Shown here one piece after another: positions 18,233-27,374 of a DNA stretch of 64,000 bases. Positions within the stretch are counted from its first letter, which is position 1. The number at the start of each line of letters is the position of its first letter. The notes beneath the pieces were generated by a model that was not told the DNA's origin, ran no database searches, and saw only the letters and a program-made list of their open reading frames with translations. The DNA comes from Phaeobacter sp. G2. GTDB taxonomy: Bacteria; Pseudomonadota; Alphaproteobacteria; Rhodobacterales; Rhodobacteraceae. The translations under genes and the position numbers were made by a program. Location: contig CP104100.1 in assembly GCA_025163595.1 (NCBI GenBank), positions 3,596,001-3,660,000 on the forward strand, read 5' to 3'.

Positions 18233-18263
18233 AACGGGGTCCTGCGGGGCCCCGTTTTTTTTT
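18233..18263 (+). terminator. Rho-independent terminator of rplY
   Basis: AACGGGG pairs with CCCCGTT around a ten-base loop, followed by a run of nine T. It starts about 27 bases after the rplY stop codon. Confidence 0.93.
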
Positions 18264-18285
18264 GCGTCGGCCTTTGCGTCTGCCC

Positions 18286-18345
18286 CTGTGTCCGTTTCGA
18301 CTGTGTCCGTTTCAGCTGTGTCCGTTTCCGCTGCGTCTGTTTCAA
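18286..18345. repeat. Four tandem copies of a 15-bp unit
   Basis: Four head-to-tail units of CTGTGTCCGTTTCNN: the first three agree except in the last two bases, the fourth differs at two further positions. Similar fragments extend on both sides. It lies just after the rplY terminator. It could be a variable-number repeat; no coding role is evident. Confidence 0.75.
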
Positions 18346-18564
18346 AGGGGTGTGTTTCGGCTGCGGTTTTTTCAGCAGCTTGGCGTATTGTCGCCCTCGC
18401 AGCGGCCAGACGCCAAGCATCCATCGAAAGTAAAACAAGCCATAAATCCGCAAAAACTGTCCAAAAAAAGGGACAAGCTCTAAAGAGAATCCTGCTTTGT
18501 GAAAACCTCTCGTTTGCCTTTTCCAGCCAGGCTCCCATCTGTCTAGAGTAAGGGGTGATGTGTG

Positions 18565-18750
18565 ATGTTAGATCGGTTGGAGCAGGAAGAGGCCAAGCTG
18601 CGCAGAAGGCTTTTGTTCCGGATCTTGCGTGGGTTCAACTTTGATGCCCCCAGGTTTCGCGGCGAGATCATATCCGATCCTATTCCCCGTCATCTGCTGG
18701 GCAAAGATGCGGACTACTCCCTACCACAGCGCGGCGCCCACGGGCTCTGA
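18565..18750 (+). CDS. Small basic/charged protein of unknown function
   Basis: 61 residues, not recognised. The N-terminus is a charged helix (LDRLEQEEAKLRRRLLFRILR) and the rest has no clear fold. Support is modest: AGGGG lies about 9 bases before the ATG and the gene is on the same strand between rplY and pth. It may be a real small protein or a chance frame. Confidence 0.35.
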   Translation: MLDRLEQEEAKLRRRLLFRILRGFNFDAPRFRGEIISDPIPRHLLGKDADYSLPQRGAHGL

Positions 18751-18959
18751 GCAGCGCAGGGCCCAAGACACCGCATGCCAGTGTACATACAGATCAAACC
18801 AGCCCCCTCGTTGGGATTTCGGCCCCCTTCGGACCGCGGCTCTGGATATTTGCCTCGAACCGCGCCATATAGCCTCAAACCCCATGACCGGTTGCCAATC
18901 TGACTGGCACGCTTACAGTCAGGGATCGCAAGCACCCGAAACCTGGGATGAGACAGGCT

Positions 18960-19706
18960 ATGAAACTCTTTGTTGGGCTCGGAAATCCCGGTGCCAAATA
19001 TGCCCGCAACCGGCACAATATCGGCTTTATGGCGCTGGATGAAATTGCTTCTGACCATGGGTTTTCGCCCTGGAAATCAAAATTTCAGGGCCAGATCTGT
19101 GAGGGCACACTGGGGGGCATCAAGGTCTTGCTGCTCAAGCCCCAGACCTTCATGAACCTCTCTGGCCAGTCCGTTGGCGAGGTGATGCGGTTTTACAAGC
19201 TCACCAGCGCAGATGTCACCGTATTGCACGATGAACTGGATCTGGCGCCGGGCAAATGCCGGGTCAAACAGGGCGGTGGCCATGCCGGCCACAACGGGCT
19301 GCGCTCGTTGCATTCTCATATCGGAGCGGACTATGCCCGGGTCCGGCTGGGGGTGGGACACCCTGGCCACAAAGATGCGGTGGCGGGCTATGTGTTGCGC
19401 GACTTCCCCAAGGCGGATGAGGCCTGGCTGGATGATCTGCTGCGCGGTATCTCGGATGGGGCTGCGGCGCTGGCCGCCGGGGATGGGGGCAAGTTCATGA
19501 ACGCAGTGTCGCTGCGGGTGGCTCCACCACGCAGCTCTGGCGGCTCAAAACCACCCACCGGCAAGAAACCCGCCCCCCAACAGGATACCCAAAAAACTGT
19601 GTCACAACACGCTTCGGAACCTGCTGCCCGTCCTGCGCCCCCCAAAGCAGCCGTAGAGCCGGATGATCGATCTGCTCTGGAAAAGCTGGTAGATAAGTTC
19701 AAATAA
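18960..19706 (+). CDS. pth: Peptidyl-tRNA hydrolase with C-terminal tail
   Basis: Pth recycles tRNA from peptidyl-tRNAs released prematurely from ribosomes. 248 residues. Seen: GLGNPG near the N-terminus, NRHNIGFMALD with the catalytic His, KPQTFMNLSG, HDELD with the catalytic Asp, and GGGHAGHNGLRS. The core ends near residue 190; a Pro/Ala/Lys-rich tail of about 60 residues follows, absent from short Pth proteins. ATG 18960 starts at the conserved MKLFVGLGNPG. Confidence 0.96.
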   Translation: MKLFVGLGNPGAKYARNRHNIGFMALDEIASDHGFSPWKSKFQGQICEGTLGGIKVLLLKPQTFMNLSGQSVGEVMRFYKLTSADVTVLHDELDLAPGKCRVKQGGGHAGHNGLRSLHSHIGADYARVRLGVGHPGHKDAVAGYVLRDFPKADEAWLDDLLRGISDGAAALAAGDGGKFMNAVSLRVAPPRSSGGSKPPTGKKPAPQQDTQKTVSQHASEPAARPAPPKAAVEPDDRSALEKLVDKFK

Positions 19707-19746
19707 CGCCCCCCCTTTTGCACCTGCCTTTGCAGTCGCCTCTGGG

Positions 19747-19763
19747 CGGGGACGCCCCGTTTT
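19747..19763 (+). terminator. Weak possible terminator after pth
   Basis: A short stem CGGGG/CCCCG with a three-base loop is followed by TTTT. It lies about 40 bases after the pth stop. The stem is short, so the call is tentative. Confidence 0.4.
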
Positions 19764-19838
19764 GCCGCGAATAGACGCGTCAGCAGGATCAATATCAAAA
19801 TATTCCGAAACTTGGCTAGAATGTTGTAGGCTAAACCC

Positions 19839-20228
19839 ATGAAACAGGATCAAAGCATAAATGTTCTGGGCGGCGCGCTGGCGCCCTGCTCACTGGCGCC
19901 GCTCACCGGCTTTTTTCGCGACGGGTATTGCAACACCTGCAGCCAAGACCAGGGCAGCCACACGGTCTGTGCTGTCATGACAGCCGAATTCCTCGCTTAT
20001 TCAAAATATGTCGGCAATGATCTCTCCACAGCGCGACCCGAATTTGGCTTTGCTGGATTGAAGCCCGGGGATCAATGGTGCCTCTGCGCCGGGCGGTTTT
20101 TGCAAGCCGCCGACGAAGGTTGCGCGCCGCTTGTCTGTCTTGAGGCGACCCATGCGCGGGCCCTGGACATTGTGCCTTTGTCGCTGTTGCAAAACCACGC
20201 CGTCAAGACATCAGACCCGCGCCCCTAG
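19839..20228 (+). CDS. DUF2237 family protein
   Basis: 129 residues. The Cys-rich N-terminal pattern (GFFRDGYCNTCSQDQGSHTVCA), the TAEFLAYSKYVGNDLSTA segment and GLKPGDQWCLCAGRF-LQA are typical of DUF2237, small cytoplasmic proteins of unknown function. The several conserved Cys suggest metal or redox chemistry but no activity is known. It is a single gene followed by a terminator and convergent with trpB. Confidence 0.88.
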   Translation: MKQDQSINVLGGALAPCSLAPLTGFFRDGYCNTCSQDQGSHTVCAVMTAEFLAYSKYVGNDLSTARPEFGFAGLKPGDQWCLCAGRFLQAADEGCAPLVCLEATHARALDIVPLSLLQNHAVKTSDPRP

Positions 20229-20308
20229 CGGCGGCGGTAGTGCCTTATCCGGCAGCCGCAGGTCCGAGGTTTCAAGACGGTTCTGCAGAAACCCTGAAGC
20301 AGCTGAAC

Positions 20309-20346
20309 GCCGCCCCTGGTGGTTTCCGGGGCGGCTCTTTTCCTTT
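20309..20346 (+). terminator. Rho-independent terminator after the DUF2237 gene
   Basis: GCCGCCCC at 20309 pairs with GGGGCGGC at 20328, followed by TCTTTTCCTTT on the plus strand. It lies between convergent DUF2237 and trpB genes; the opposite strand lacks a good T-run, so it mainly serves the plus strand. Confidence 0.8.
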
Positions 20347-20372
20347 GATTACAAGGCTTGGACTGTGACCGG

Positions 20373-21632
20373 TTAGTCTTCCAGATCCCGCCCCTCTTCC
20401 GTGTCGGACATGTCAAAGCCCAAATGGCGCGCGACGGTAAAGACATCTTTGTCGCCGCGCCCGCACATATTCATCACGATGATATGGTCCGATGGCAGCT
20501 CTGGTGCGATCTTCATCACGTGGGCCAGCGCATGACTGGGCTCCAACGCCGGGATGATACCCTCCATTGCGCAGGACAGCTGGAAGGCCTCCAGGGCTTC
20601 CTTGTCGGTGATCGAGACATATTCGGCGCGGCCCGTATCGTGCAGCCAGGAATGCTCTGGCCCGATGCCAGGGTAATCCAGACCAGCAGAGATCGAAAAG
20701 CCCTCACGGATCTGACCATCATCGTCCTGCAACAGATAGGTGCGGTTGCCGTGCAGCACACCAGGGCGGCCTCCGGTCAGCGAGGCACAGTGCTGCATCC
20801 GGTCATCGACGCCCTTACCGCCGGCTTCGACGCCAATGATCTGGACCGATTTGTCATCCAGGAAAGGATGGAACAACCCGATGGCATTGGAGCCACCACC
20901 GATCGCCGCAATCAGCGTATCTGGCAGACGACCTTCGCCCTCTTGCTCGGCCAACTGCCACCGCACCTCTTTGCCGATGATCGACTGGAAATCACGGACC
21001 AGCGCCGGATAGGGATGCGGGCCTGCTGCGGTCCCGATGCAATAAAAGGTATCGTTGACGTTGGTCACCCAGTCGCGCAGAGCGTCGTTCATGGCATCCT
21101 TGAGGGTGCCGCGCCCCGAAGTCACCGGAATGACTTCGGCGCCCAGGAGACGCATGCGGAAGACATTGGGGGCCTGACGTTTCACATCATGGGCGCCCAT
21201 GTAAACCACACATTTCAAACCAAACTTGGCGCAGACAGTTGCCGTAGCAACCCCGTGCTGGCCCGCGCCGGTTTCCGCAATGATGCGGGACTTGCCCATG
21301 CGCCGCGCCAGCAGGATTTGGCCCAACACATTATTGACCTTATGCGCGCCGGTGTGGTTCAGCTCGTCGCGCTTCATGTAGATCTTGGCACCACCCAGAT
21401 GGGTGCTCAGGCGCTCAGCGTGGTACAGCGGGCTGGGACGGCCAACATAGTGCTTCCAGAGGCTCTCCATCTCTGCCCAAAAGCTGGGATCATCTTTGGC
21501 CCGGTTATATTCCTCTTCCAGGCTGAGGATCAGCGGCATCAGGGTTTCCGAGACAAATCGTCCACCAAAGATGCCAAAGCGACCTTTTTCGTCAGGTCCG
21601 TTCATAAAGCTGTTGAAGAGATCGTTTGCCAT
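20373..21632 (-). CDS. trpB: Tryptophan synthase beta chain
   Basis: A 419-residue PLP enzyme joining indole and serine to make tryptophan. The PLP lysine is in [12 protein letters not shown], the GAGQHG loop and Gly-rich GGGSNAIG phosphate-binding loop are present, and EPSHALAH lies near the end. AGGGGAAG precedes the ATG at normal spacing. It follows trpF on the same strand after a 200-base gap, which may carry its own promoter. Confidence 0.97.
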   Translation of the reverse strand: MANDLFNSFMNGPDEKGRFGIFGGRFVSETLMPLILSLEEEYNRAKDDPSFWAEMESLWKHYVGRPSPLYHAERLSTHLGGAKIYMKRDELNHTGAHKVNNVLGQILLARRMGKSRIIAETGAGQHGVATATVCAKFGLKCVVYMGAHDVKRQAPNVFRMRLLGAEVIPVTSGRGTLKDAMNDALRDWVTNVNDTFYCIGTAAGPHPYPALVRDFQSIIGKEVRWQLAEQEGEGRLPDTLIAAIGGGSNAIGLFHPFLDDKSVQIIGVEAGGKGVDDRMQHCASLTGGRPGVLHGNRTYLLQDDDGQIREGFSISAGLDYPGIGPEHSWLHDTGRAEYVSITDKEALEAFQLSCAMEGIIPALEPSHALAHVMKIAPELPSDHIIVMNMCGRGDKDVFTVARHLGFDMSDTEEGRDLED

Positions 21633-21834
21633 GGTTCTTCCCCTTGTCGAAGCACTGGTCGCTGCGCCCGATATGACTAGCCTGCGGGCGGCGGCGGGTA
21701 AAGGGAGGCAAGGAAGGATTCTATCTGTCGGGCTTCAGATTTACCCAACGGCCCCTGCACTGCTGATGCACAAACATGTTGGCCTCAGAGGAGGCACCAA
21801 GCGACCAATCAGCAGCGCGTGGGCCAACTGCCAC

Positions 21835-22488
21835 TCAGACAGCCACAGACTGGGCGGCCGCACTAAACCGGGCAATCAGCGCAGCATCTTTTTGCCCCGG
21901 CGCTGCCTCGACACCAGAAGAGACATCAACCTGCCGGGCACCAGTCATGCGCACCGCCTCTGCGACATTTTCGGGGGTGAGCCCGCCTGCCAGCATCCAG
22001 GGGCGCTGCCAGTATTTGCGACCCGCCAGCAGACGCCAGTCAAAGGCCAGCCCATTGCCGCCCGGCAGATCAGCGTTCTTGGGCGGTTTGGCATCAATCA
22101 GCAACTGATCCGCCACCTGAGAATAGAGATCAATCTGCGGCAGATCTGCAGCATCTGCCACCCCAATTGCCTTCATCACTGGCAACCCATAGCGCGCTTT
22201 TACCTCGGCAACCCGCTCCGGGCTCTCGCTGCCGTGCAGCTGCAACATATCCAGTGGCACCGCATCGGTCAGAGTGTCCAGCATGGCATCATCGGCATTC
22301 ACCGTCAGCGCCACGTTGCACAGACCAACAGGGGCCTCCAACGCCAGGTGGGTGGCCTGTTCAATGGAGATATTACGTGGAGATTTTGGAAAAAAGACAA
22401 AACCAACATAGGCGGCACCTGCAGCGGCAGCCGCAGCGACGTCCTGTGGGCTGTTGAGCCCACAGATCTTGACCCGAATAGCACTCAT
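21835..22488 (-). CDS. trpF: Phosphoribosylanthranilate isomerase
   Basis: A 217-residue TIM-barrel enzyme of the third step from anthranilate to tryptophan. The catalytic Cys is in VKICGL at the N-terminus and the catalytic Asp in the late QVDVSSGVE strand; [10 protein letters not shown] is also typical. It begins nine bases after the lapA-domain gene, so it is probably in one operon with ihfB and lapA, as in other Rhodobacterales. Confidence 0.96.
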   Translation of the reverse strand: MSAIRVKICGLNSPQDVAAAAAAGAAYVGFVFFPKSPRNISIEQATHLALEAPVGLCNVALTVNADDAMLDTLTDAVPLDMLQLHGSESPERVAEVKARYGLPVMKAIGVADAADLPQIDLYSQVADQLLIDAKPPKNADLPGGNGLAFDWRLLAGRKYWQRPWMLAGGLTPENVAEAVRMTGARQVDVSSGVEAAPGQKDAALIARFSAAAQSVAV

Positions 22489-22497
22489 TCGCTTTGC

Positions 22498-22848
22498 TCA
22501 GCTAGCCTCGTCCAAAAGGGCCAGAACCTCGTCCTTGCCCTCATGTTTTTGTTGCTTCAGCTTTTTCACTTCGCGCGACAGTTTCTTTACTTCGCGATTC
22601 TGGTTGCTGACCGCCCGGCGATGTTTATGTTCGCGGATCCATTCCCAGATGAAGCCAATGACCAGACCGGCCCCGAGGCCACCCAGAACCACCATGAACA
22701 ATGGTAAAGAGATCGAAGGGTTCATCCCGACAAATTCAGCAACTGCATCCGGCAGCAGTTTCAGCGAAACGATAGTGCGGTTTGCGATACAAACCGAAAC
22801 CAACAGAATTCCCAGGGCTCCCAGGATAGCGTAGCGAATATAACGCAT
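22498..22848 (-). CDS. LapA-domain (DUF1049) inner-membrane protein
   Basis: 116 residues with two membrane helices (about 6-24 and 48-68) and a cytoplasmic basic coiled-coil tail (REVKKLSREVKKLKQQKH). This layout fits the LapA/YciS family linked in other bacteria to lipopolysaccharide assembly. Its ATG directly follows the ihfB stop codon (TAAATG), showing tight coupling. It is unrelated to the giant adhesin also called LapA. Confidence 0.85.
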   Translation of the reverse strand: MRYIRYAILGALGILLVSVCIANRTIVSLKLLPDAVAEFVGMNPSISLPLFMVVLGGLGAGLVIGFIWEWIREHKHRRAVSNQNREVKKLSREVKKLKQQKHEGKDEVLALLDEAS

Positions 22849-23133
22849 TTAGGCCTTTCCGTTCAGGCGATCCCTCAAGAGCTTACCGGTCTTGAAGAAC
22901 GGAACATGTTTTTCTTCAACTTGGACAGTTTCACCAGTGCGTGGGTTGCGACCAACGCGCGAGTCCCTTTGTTTCACTGAGAAAGCCCCAAAGCCACGCA
23001 ATTCAACCCGGTCGCCCCGGGACATCGCATCAGTCACTTCCTCAAACACCGTATTCACGATCCTTTCGACATCCCGCTGATACAGGTGCGGGTTTTCGTC
23101 TGCAATCTTCTGAATCAATTCAGAACGGATCAT
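22849..23133 (-). CDS. ihfB: Integration host factor beta subunit
   Basis: A 94-residue DNA-bending protein of the HU/IHF family. Start at MIRSELIQ fits IHF-beta; the family motif [22 protein letters not shown] carries the DNA-intercalating Pro arm. A strong SD (GGGAGGG) precedes ATG 23133, so the 16-codon upstream extension is rejected. First gene of ihfB-lapA-trpF. Confidence 0.95.
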   Translation of the reverse strand: MIRSELIQKIADENPHLYQRDVERIVNTVFEEVTDAMSRGDRVELRGFGAFSVKQRDSRVGRNPRTGETVQVEEKHVPFFKTGKLLRDRLNGKA

Positions 23134-23544
23134 ACTCACTGCCCTCCCAAAACTACGCAAGCCTTTGCCGGCTAACGACAACTATAGGTCCAAAAGCCCC
23201 ATCTAGGAACCAAAACAGAAGAGAGTTGGCCGATATTTACCCTGCAAAATTCGTCAAACGACCACAAATTCACAGTTTTAACCGCAGCAAAGAGCAAAGC
23301 AGAGCCAACGAAGACGTTAACTGCGCATCGCAGGCGGCAAGAGAAGTAGTTGATTCGCAAGCCGTTCCCCAGCAGAACAGCGCCCTTTTCAGCGCTGCTG
23401 TGAACCGCAGGCCGCGCCCACCGGTGCCGGGGCGGAGACCGTCTGGGGCGCGCCGAGGAGTGGTGGAAATCCGCCGAAAAAGAAACGGCCCCACCAAAAG
23501 GCAGGGCCGTTCAAATCGTTTAGAACCTAAAGTGCAGGTCGAAA
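23134..23544. other. Intergenic region between rpsA and ihfB
   Basis: This 411-base gap is unusually long for the rpsA-ihfB pair. It holds the rpsA terminator at its upstream end and must carry a promoter for ihfB. No gene or RNA was recognised; a 62-codon minus-strand frame at 23172-23360 lacks support. Confidence 0.55.
23475..23512 (-). terminator. Rho-independent terminator of rpsA
   Basis: On the minus strand AACGGCCC pairs with GGGCCGTT, followed by TCTTTTTC. It starts about 33 bases after the rpsA stop. Confidence 0.88.
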
Positions 23545-25221
23545 TCAGTCGTTGTTCAGAGCTGCGCCCAGGATATCGCCCAAGCTTGCGCCGGAATCCG
23601 AGGAACCATACTGCTCAACAGCTTCTTTTTCTTCTGCAATCTCGCGAGCTTTGATCGACAGACCCAGACGACGGGTCTTGCTGTCGACATTGGTGACGCG
23701 CACGTCGACCTTGTCGCCAACATTGAAGCGCTCGGGGCGCTGCTCTGCGCGATCACGGCTGAGGTCGGAACGACGGATGAAGCTCTTCATGCCTTCGTAT
23801 TCGACTTCGATGCCGCCTTCTTCGATGGCAGTCACGTTCACGGTGACAATGGAGCCACGCTTCACGCCGCCAACGGCTTCTGCGAACTTGTCGCCGCCCA
23901 GGGCTTTGATCGACAGGGAGATACGCTCTTTTTCAACGTCCACTTCGGAGACAACGGCCGAAACCATGTCGCCTTTGCGGTAGTTCTGGATCGCATCTTC
24001 GCCGCGCTCGTCCCAGGACAGGTCGGACAGGTGAACCATGCCGTCGATGTCGCCTTCGAGACCAATGAACAGACCGAATTCGGTGATGTTCTTGACTTCG
24101 CCTTCGACTTCGGTGCCCTCGGGGTTGCTCTCCGAGAAGACTTCCCATGGGTTGCGCTGTGTCTGCTTGAGACCCAGGGAAACGCGGCGCTTGGAGCCGT
24201 CGATTTCCAGAACCATGACGTCAACTTCTTGCGAAGTGGAGACGATCTTGCCGGGGTGCACGTTCTTCTTGGTCCAGGACATCTCAGAGACGTGGACCAG
24301 ACCTTCGACACCGGGCTCCAGCTCAACAAATGCACCGTAATCGGTGATGTTTGTCACGCGGCCTTTGTGGACCGAGGAGAGCGGATACTTGGCGCCAACC
24401 AGATCCCATGGATCTTCCTGCAGCTGTTTCATGCCGAGGGAGATACGGTGGGTCTCTTTGTTGATCTTGATGACCTGAACCTTGACGGTTTCGCCGATCG
24501 CCAGGATCTCGGAGGGGTGGTTCACACGACGCCATGCCATGTCGGTGACGTGCAGCAGGCCGTCTACGCCGCCCAGGTCAACGAATGCACCGTATTCGGT
24601 GATGTTTTTGACCACACCGTCAACAGAATCACCCTCGGACAGTTTGCCGATAACTTCGGCGCGCTGTTCGGCACGGGATTCTTCGAGGATCGCACGACGC
24701 GATACAACGATGTTGCCACGACGACGGTCCATTTTCAGGATCTGGAAGGGCTGCTTCAGACCCATCAGAGGGCCAGCGTCACGCACGGGGCGGACGTCAA
24801 CTTGCGAACCTGGCAGGAAGGCAACTGCGCCACCCAGATCGACGGTGAAGCCACCTTTGACACGACCAAAGATCGCACCTTCGACGCGCTCGTCGTCGGC
24901 ATATGCTTTTTCCAGACGGTCCCAGGCTTCTTCGCGGCGTGCCATCTCACGAGAGATTACAGCTTCGCCACGGGCGTTCTCAGCGGAACGCAGGAAGACT
25001 TCTACTTCGTCGCCGACAGCAATTTCAGGAGCTTCGCCAGGATTTGCGAATTCTTTCAGGTCAACGCGGCCTTCCATCTTATAGCCTACGTCGATCAGGG
25101 CCTGGCCCGCTTCGATCGCGATAACCTTGCCTTTAACAACGGACCCCTCGTTTGGGGTGTCCATTTCGAAGCTTTCGTTAAGAAGGGCTTCGAAGTCCTC
25201 CATAGATACGTTTTGAGCCAT
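23545..25221 (-). CDS. rpsA: 30S ribosomal protein S1
   Basis: A 558-residue mRNA-binding ribosomal protein with six S1 repeats, each around a KNIT-YGAFV-L motif (for example VKNITEYGAFVDLGGVDGLLH and the next one VTNITDYGAFVELE). Length and order are normal. AAAGGAAACC precedes the ATG. In many alphaproteobacteria rpsA directly follows cmk; here two extra genes lie between them. Confidence 0.98.
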   Translation of the reverse strand: MAQNVSMEDFEALLNESFEMDTPNEGSVVKGKVIAIEAGQALIDVGYKMEGRVDLKEFANPGEAPEIAVGDEVEVFLRSAENARGEAVISREMARREEAWDRLEKAYADDERVEGAIFGRVKGGFTVDLGGAVAFLPGSQVDVRPVRDAGPLMGLKQPFQILKMDRRRGNIVVSRRAILEESRAEQRAEVIGKLSEGDSVDGVVKNITEYGAFVDLGGVDGLLHVTDMAWRRVNHPSEILAIGETVKVQVIKINKETHRISLGMKQLQEDPWDLVGAKYPLSSVHKGRVTNITDYGAFVELEPGVEGLVHVSEMSWTKKNVHPGKIVSTSQEVDVMVLEIDGSKRRVSLGLKQTQRNPWEVFSESNPEGTEVEGEVKNITEFGLFIGLEGDIDGMVHLSDLSWDERGEDAIQNYRKGDMVSAVVSEVDVEKERISLSIKALGGDKFAEAVGGVKRGSIVTVNVTAIEEGGIEVEYEGMKSFIRRSDLSRDRAEQRPERFNVGDKVDVRVTNVDSKTRRLGLSIKAREIAEEKEAVEQYGSSDSGASLGDILGAALNND

Positions 25222-25566
25222 GAGGTCTCAGGTTTCCTTTACAAAGTTTTCTGGCCGTGCGGTTGTCTCCGCCGGTCTTGGGGTTTGGTCGCATGGGACG
25301 TGGCACAAAGGCATCTGGAGCAAACAAACACAAAGGGCCGGAACTTTCCCCGACCCTGCTCAGATTGCCATTCGAGCGTTAGCCGCCCCTATACTGACAG
25401 CGCGCTTGTTAAGCGGATTCCCGGCCCCGCGCAAGTAAAACCAACGCAGCCGCCGGGAAAAGGCCTTATTTTTCTGGATCAGCCGAGCACAGCTGCACCT
25501 AATTCAGGCGCTGACACGAGGGGAAACGAGGGCACCCCAACACGACGAGATGCCCCATCTTTCCGT
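25222..25566. other. rpsA promoter and long leader region
   Basis: This 345-base region precedes rpsA. The leader is GC-rich with many possible short pairings, and a small in-frame peptide starting about 75 bases before rpsA and overlapping its start lacks a Shine-Dalgarno sequence. I see no known S1 leader motif and no confident promoter. Confidence 0.4.
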
Positions 25567-26199
25567 TTAGTCGATATTGGTCACAAATGTGCTCAGCGGT
25601 TTGCGCACCTTCTTTAGGTTCACCAACCAGTCGCCGCTTTCGTCGCGGGTGCCCAGGGGCAACAACAGGACCGAGCGCAGGCCTTTTTCTTTCAGCCCCA
25701 GAATTTCGTCGACCTTTTCCGGGTCAAACCCTTCCATCGGGGTGCTGTCCACACCCAGTTCCGCCGCCGCTGCCAGGGCAAAGCCCAGACCGATATAGGC
25801 CTGACGCGCCGCATGGGCGTAGTTTTCCTCATCAGAACGGGGCAGATACATCGCCTTGAGCCGGTCATAATAGCCCTGCAGCAGGTCAGTCATGCCACCG
25901 CGCTCTTCAGCCATCTGATCCACAACCGCGTCGATACGCGCTTCGCTGTAGTTGTCCCAGGCGGCAAAGACCAACAGATGCGAGCCATCGGTGATTTGTG
26001 CCTGATCCCAGGCAACAGGGCGAATGGCCGCCCGCTTTTCTGTATTGCGCACCACCAAGAGCTCATAAGGCTGCAAGCCGCTGGAGGTCGGCGCCATCTG
26101 CACCGCCTCAACGATCTTCGCCACGGCCTCTTCGGACACCGGCTTGGAGGGGTCCATCTTTTTGGTGGCATAGCGCCAGTTCAGCTTTTCTAGAAACAT
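25567..26199 (-). CDS. NAD(P)H-dependent nitroreductase-family oxidoreductase
   Basis: 210 residues, FMN-binding nitroreductase of the NfsB type. Seen: RYATKKMDPSKPV near the start, QMAPTSSGLQPYELLVV (FMN phosphate contacts), and a late GLRSVLLLPLGTRDESGDW segment. ATG 26199 is chosen because homologues start at MFLEKL. An alternative ATG at 26214 has a better SD, so the true start is not settled. Physiological substrate unknown. A perfect palindrome lies in its promoter region. Confidence 0.86.
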   Translation of the reverse strand: MFLEKLNWRYATKKMDPSKPVSEEAVAKIVEAVQMAPTSSGLQPYELLVVRNTEKRAAIRPVAWDQAQITDGSHLLVFAAWDNYSEARIDAVVDQMAEERGGMTDLLQGYYDRLKAMYLPRSDEENYAHAARQAYIGLGFALAAAAELGVDSTPMEGFDPEKVDEILGLKEKGLRSVLLLPLGTRDESGDWLVNLKKVRKPLSTFVTNID

Positions 26200-26243
26200 A
26201 GTCTTTCCCGTCATTGGAAGGTTTACATCTCCCATATCGGAAC

Positions 26244-26259
26244 TGAACTGTTTAGTTCA
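26244..26259 (-). promoter_or_regulatory. Operator-like palindrome upstream of nitroreductase gene
   Basis: TGAACT, four bases, AGTTCA: a perfect dyad about 45 bases before the nitroreductase start. On the minus strand it overlaps a possible -35 (TTGAAC) with GATATG 16 bases on. It looks like a binding site for a dimeric repressor; the regulator is not identified. Confidence 0.45.
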
Positions 26260-26323
26260 ATATCTCGCAGAGAAATTTATTCCTGCGCGACCAGACGGCA
26301 GCTGCGTGCCCAAACCTAAAGAC

Positions 26324-26653
26324 CTATGAAGACGAAGGAGGGGCGAATTCAACAACCTGCACAATGCTCGAAAGCTGTATCTCCGGATAGTGTTCGCGCA
26401 TGCCTTCGAGCATAATCGCGTCGGGCCACTCTTGCGCCCGCCCCACAAACTGCGCAGCCTCGCCCAAAGGCAGCTCGGTACAACGAACCACCTCGACTTC
26501 CACACTCTTACTGGGGTCAGCCTGATTGAAGAACCTTAGCCGACCTGGCGCGATGCGCCGCTCCCGCCACCGAATTGTTGACGTTTTTTCGCCTGTCACA
26601 ATGAGTGGGAAAAGGCGATCGACCACAGCAAGGGATTGAATTTTTTGAGCCAT
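26324..26653 (-). CDS. ASCH-domain protein
   Basis: 109 residues. The pattern LFPLIVTGEKTSTIRWRERRI with later strands (VEVEVVRCTELPL) matches the ASCH beta-barrel family, related to PUA RNA-binding domains; some members bind RNA or hydrolyse modified nucleosides. ATG 26653 begins the domain; six upstream codons are left out. It lies alone between cmk and the nitroreductase. Confidence 0.75.
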   Translation of the reverse strand: MAQKIQSLAVVDRLFPLIVTGEKTSTIRWRERRIAPGRLRFFNQADPSKSVEVEVVRCTELPLGEAAQFVGRAQEWPDAIMLEGMREHYPEIQLSSIVQVVEFAPPSSS

Positions 26654-26762
26654 ATTGAAGGTCCAGATCAAATCTCAAACGGCAGAAATGCCCGCATAGC
26701 AGCCAATATAGTACCCCACCAGGCCCACGCTTGAAGCTGTTCACTTAGATCAGAGGAGTGCG

Positions 26763-27374
26763 TCAACGGTGGGCAGAAGCTTCTTGCAGGGCTTTGGCAA
26801 TGGCCTCTTTTATCGACAATGCGCTGGTGTCGATCACCACGGCATCCTCTGCGGGGCGCAACGGTGCTTCGGCGCGGTTCATGTCGCGCTCATCGCGGGC
26901 TTTGACATCTGCCAGCACCTCTTCCAGGGTCTGAGCCTTGCCTTTTGCAGAAAGCTCCAGGAACCGCCGCTGGGCGCGGACTTCGGCGCTGGCGGTGACA
27001 AAAAGCTTTACCTCGGCATAGGGGCAAATCACCGTGCCAATGTCGCGCCCATCCAGGACCGCCCCACCGGCGCGGCGGGCAAAGGCGCGTTGAAAATCGA
27101 CCAGGGCCGCGCGCACCTCGGCGATTACCGCCACTTTGGAGGCCGCCTGCGCCGCCTCTGGCCCGCGCAGATCATCCCGTTGCAGATCCTTAGAGGTCAG
27201 GCCCTGCGCAGCTGTGATGGCCGGGATGCCTTCCAGCGTTTTGACCCCAACCGCCCGGTACAGCAGCCCGGTGTCCAGATGTCCCAGTCCCAGCTCTGCG
27301 GCAACCGCCTTAGAAATCGTACCCTTTCCTGCTGCCGCTGGACCGTCGATGGCAATGGTAAAACTCTGGCTCAT
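26763..27374 (-). CDS. cmk: Cytidylate kinase
   Basis: A 203-residue kinase phosphorylating CMP/dCMP. P-loop [11 protein letters not shown] at the N-terminus; [11 protein letters not shown] and [21 protein letters not shown] are family motifs. It overlaps the upstream membrane-protein gene by ATGA, forming aroA-membrane protein-cmk. Length is slightly short but normal for alphaproteobacteria. Confidence 0.96.
   Translation of the reverse strand: MSQSFTIAIDGPAAAGKGTISKAVAAELGLGHLDTGLLYRAVGVKTLEGIPAITAAQGLTSKDLQRDDLRGPEAAQAASKVAVIAEVRAALVDFQRAFARRAGGAVLDGRDIGTVICPYAEVKLFVTASAEVRAQRRFLELSAKGKAQTLEEVLADVKARDERDMNRAEAPLRPAEDAVVIDTSALSIKEAIAKALQEASAHR

Larger units (their letters stand above)
18206..18564. 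other. Intergenic region downstream of rplY with terminator and tandem repeats
   Basis: This 359-base gap holds the rplY terminator, a 15-bp tandem repeat array at 18286-18345, and AT-richer sequence before the next small gene. Frames through the repeats give low-complexity peptides (for example Ser-Val or Glu-Thr-Asp repeats) only because the repeat length is a multiple of three; I do not call them genes. Confidence 0.6.

Noticed and set aside
17402..18538. Minus-strand frame of 378 codons opposite rplY with Glu-Thr-Asp repeats
   Set aside because: It covers the rplY antisense strand and runs through its terminator; the peptide repeats come from the 15-bp DNA repeat.
20358..21680. Plus-strand frame of 440 codons opposite trpB
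   Set aside because: Antisense shadow of a certain gene; no protein-family features.
25233..25297. Short leader peptide overlapping the rpsA start
   Set aside because: No Shine-Dalgarno sequence and no codon pattern suggesting attenuation.
24031..25617. Plus-strand frame of 528 codons opposite rpsA
   Set aside because: It mirrors the rpsA coding strand exactly, has no SD or recognisable domain, and rpsA is certain.
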